DNA of 64,000 nt from Ascaris suum. Its lineage: Eukaryota; Nematoda; Chromadorea; Rhabditida; Ascarididae. The notes below the pieces were generated by a model. It made no database searches. It was not told the DNA's origin and saw nothing but the letters and a program-made list of their open reading frames with translations. The stretch covers positions 2,693,001 to 2,757,000 of the forward strand of contig CM024180.1 of the NCBI GenBank assembly GCA_013433145.1. The letters run 5' to 3'. The position numbers and the translations under genes were made by a program. This document shows positions 61,672-64,000 of this stretch, in pieces (position 1 is the first letter of the stretch; each line of letters begins with the position of its first letter).

Positions 61672-61798
61672 ATGAATATGGTAAATGGTTACATACTGTA
61701 TCGGCTGATGGTCGATAAGAATGAAAAACCTCGTCGGCATAGTCTCATGCCGACCGTATACGATCAGGCACAACCGTCACCTTCAAAGCTGAAAATCG
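61672..61798 (+). CDS. first coding exon of a gene extending right
   Basis: The ATG at 61672 opens 42 codons plus one base, ending ATCG|GTTAGA. A TTTTTCGCGATCAG upstream at 61636 could be a leader acceptor. The peptide starts MNMVNGYILYRLMVDKNEK and continues PRRHSLMPTVYDQAQPSPS. Only about 12% of codons start with T. RRHS is a possible PKA-type phosphorylation site. I do not recognise the protein. The patch is GC-richer than its flanks. A TTTTTCAG at 62402 offers a phase-compatible next exon giving only AGNCKKIVSYF and a stop, so the real second exon may lie beyond the window. Confidence 0.45.
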
Positions 61799-62859
61799 GT
61801 TAGATTTCCTTTTTTTAATTGGTAGGGAGCCTTTAATCAATGTCAGCATCACGACGCTCTATGAGCAGCTTCGCGACGCTTTTATTACTTCGTTGAGCAA
61901 TCATTCTTTGCATTTACTTTATATTTGAGATGAAATAATATCATAAATTTTAATGGTTTAGTAAGTGCACACTTATGGGCGTATTTCGTGGGTTTACTGA
62001 ATGGTCAGAAAACAGCTTGCACGAGAGTGAAAAGCATGGTGGTTTTACAACGACTCATTGTGTACAGAGTGGCACTTTGTGCAGAAAGTACAAAAGGTGG
62101 AACATCTCAATAGTGCGCCACTACTCGGTTTCAAGCCCACGCCTGCTAGACTATTACTGTTTACCGCCTAATTGAATATTTCATTATTTATTGCTATTCT
62201 TTGCTCAACAGTTCAACAGTATTGAGCAAACAATAGTAATAGTGAAGAGGATTGATAGGCAACAATGTCGCTTATCGATCCTTTACGTTATTTTTAATTT
62301 TTAGCTACTATATTTCTGCATTTACCGCTTTCCATATTCCATCTCTATCATTGAGACGTATACACATCTCATAGCTGTTCTATTGCGACGAATTTTTCAG
62401 CTGGAAATTGCAAAAAAATTGTATCATACTTCTGAATGAATCAGCTCCTACTCCACTTTACTTACATATATTCTCATCACCTGTTTCTATTTATAGCGCC
62501 TATGCAACATTGCTCTCGGGAAAAAAAGACGTTATCTTGTTTTTGAGGAAGCTTAGCCGCTTTTCGATGAATTTATGGTCCAACATAGTTCACGATATAG
62601 TGAATTTATTTGGGCGAGAAATTATTGCTACAAACGTATCTTCTTTCAAATCATTAGTCAACAGAATGTGCATTTTCAAAGCTACAATTATCGTGGTAAA
62701 ACGACGGTTTTGATTTGTTTAATACCCTCCTCCCACTTCTCCTTCTCCAAAATTTGGTGATTATATTCGGCCACAGTGAATGAAATTTATAAAATAATAT
62801 GAATAACTATTCTTACACGAGGTTGCATTACGTGTAGAGTTATTCTTATAACGCCCACT

Positions 62860-63084
62860 TTGATCGGCTTATTCTCCATCATGGGCATCTTCGACCTAAT
62901 AACCGAGTTTCAGTATAGTGCTTTTATTTTTCTAATGAGAGTGGGCATGGCTGAAATCGAACCTATCGGCAGAGATCTTCAATATTACTTTTATAGACCC
63001 GAGAAATGCTCTATGATTTCCCAATGGTTGATCTCCAGCTTCATTAACTACAACAAAATTTCCTATCCCACGGAATATTCGTAA
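62860..63084 (+). CDS. open frame of 74 codons, doubtful
   Basis: Hydrophobic start (LFSIMGIFDLITEF) and polar middle (VGMAEIEPIGRDLQYYFY). It lies in what would be the first intron of the 61.67 kb gene. No in-phase splice sites were found. Confidence 0.12.
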   Translation: MIGLFSIMGIFDLITEFQYSAFIFLMRVGMAEIEPIGRDLQYYFYRPEKCSMISQWLISSFINYNKISYPTEYS

Positions 63085-64000
63085 AGCAGACATCCCCAAA
63101 CCCTTATTTGGAAGCTGGAAGAGTCAAGGAAGATTTATTAGCGACACAGCAACTGTACTTTAAATGCAAAATAATATACTTTCTAACGCTGTGTTTTTTT
63201 TTTTTGCTCTCTCAATTTGCAAAGAAAAATTTCGCATAAATAAATTGCAGTACACAAATTTTCGCTAGCTTCTTATAAATATTGCAATAAATATCAATTG
63301 TTACTTCTATTTGTATCGATATTAATACGTTTACTATGCAATAAAACAAAACTAACATCATTATATACGATAATGCATTTATAAGTGAGTTCACTATGTG
63401 CGTACGAACGAAGAGGCTTGATTGATTAGCTAGAAGAATAAGGGTGTCATATAAATACGATGATTAGTTGTTTGATTCTTTAGTTGACTTTTAGTTATGC
63501 AAACTTAATGCTTTCTTCAATGTTTACTGTTTTGTGAGTTGCAACTAAAATAGCTGCCGATAGCTGTCAATAGCACTCGATGATTTCATTCCTGACAGTT
63601 TCAAGGATAATGCTCGCTAAAAATTCCATGGAAATTGGCAAAGAGTGGCGATTGAGAATGAAAGCGAGTTTTATTGTTGAAAGAGATTCCGTCGTAAATG
63701 AATGCGCCGCAACATGTATATTTTTTTTTAAAATGCGCCGCCTTTCTCTAACAATTCGGCTCGTGGTCTTTGGATTCGGCCGTTTATACAAATCTCAGAG
63801 TGGTCCTTATAGCGAGTTGAAGTTTCGAAAAGTTGAGGAGAAAACAAAAAAATTTGCGAATCAAGATGAAGCGCAAAATTTGGAAGGTTGCCAAAAATAC
63901 CGGACCATTGAAAAAGGCAAAATTTTTCTTTTCCAGGCTAAATTTTCTTCTTTGATAGACATAGACTACAGTGATGTTAATGTATCTATGAAAACACAAA

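Overview
This is eukaryotic nuclear DNA from an AT-rich genome (about one third G+C by eye). No bacterial operon, ribosome-binding-site layout or long uninterrupted gene is present. The longest non-repeat open frames are about 150 codons. An ORF count of this size is close to what random sequence of this composition would give, so ORF length alone is weak evidence here. Short T-rich 3' splice sites (TTTCAG, TTTGCAG), small exons and a decayed BEL/Pao retrotransposon fit a nematode, but the species cannot be fixed from this window.

The most obvious structures are seven (TA)n arrays at about 6.8, 10.8, 22.2, 35.7, 44.6, 46.1 and 59.2 kb, the last about 300 bp long. There are also G or C homopolymers of 13-22 bases, a 22-bp minisatellite at 43.9 kb and a diverged 150-170 bp duplication at 5.7-6.2 kb.

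Genes have to be read as short exons. I looked for frames with coding-like codon-position bias ending at plausible splice sites. The best single pieces are a minus-strand 3'-terminal exon at 51.71-51.84 kb, with a phase-compatible exon at 53.01 kb, and a plus-strand first coding exon at 61.67 kb whose gene probably runs off the right edge. Longer hand-built models are a five-exon minus-strand chain at 38.8-41.3 kb, interleaved with a rival two-exon plus-strand model at 39.6-40.2 kb, and a minus-strand cluster at 34.2-34.9 kb. Further single-exon candidates lie near 0.8, 4.7, 8.6-8.9, 11.8, 22.8, 23.6, 24.4, 25.7, 29.7, 36.2, 43.1, 54.1, 55.9, 56.5 and 60.8 kb. None was matched by a database search, and most products are unrecognised.

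Recognisable biology is limited. There is a BEL/Pao reverse-transcriptase remnant (minus, 19.8-20.0 kb), a possible Tc1/mariner-like helix-turn-helix remnant (plus, about 35.5 kb), a CxxC zinc-ligand exon (minus, 60.8 kb) and a short CD36-like motif (plus, 24.4 kb). The rest looks like intergenic or intronic DNA. I did not find a convincing new biological system. The items most worth following are the overlapping models at 38.8-41.3 kb, the single in-frame TGA between two coding-like frames at 8.6-8.9 kb, and the large TA arrays.
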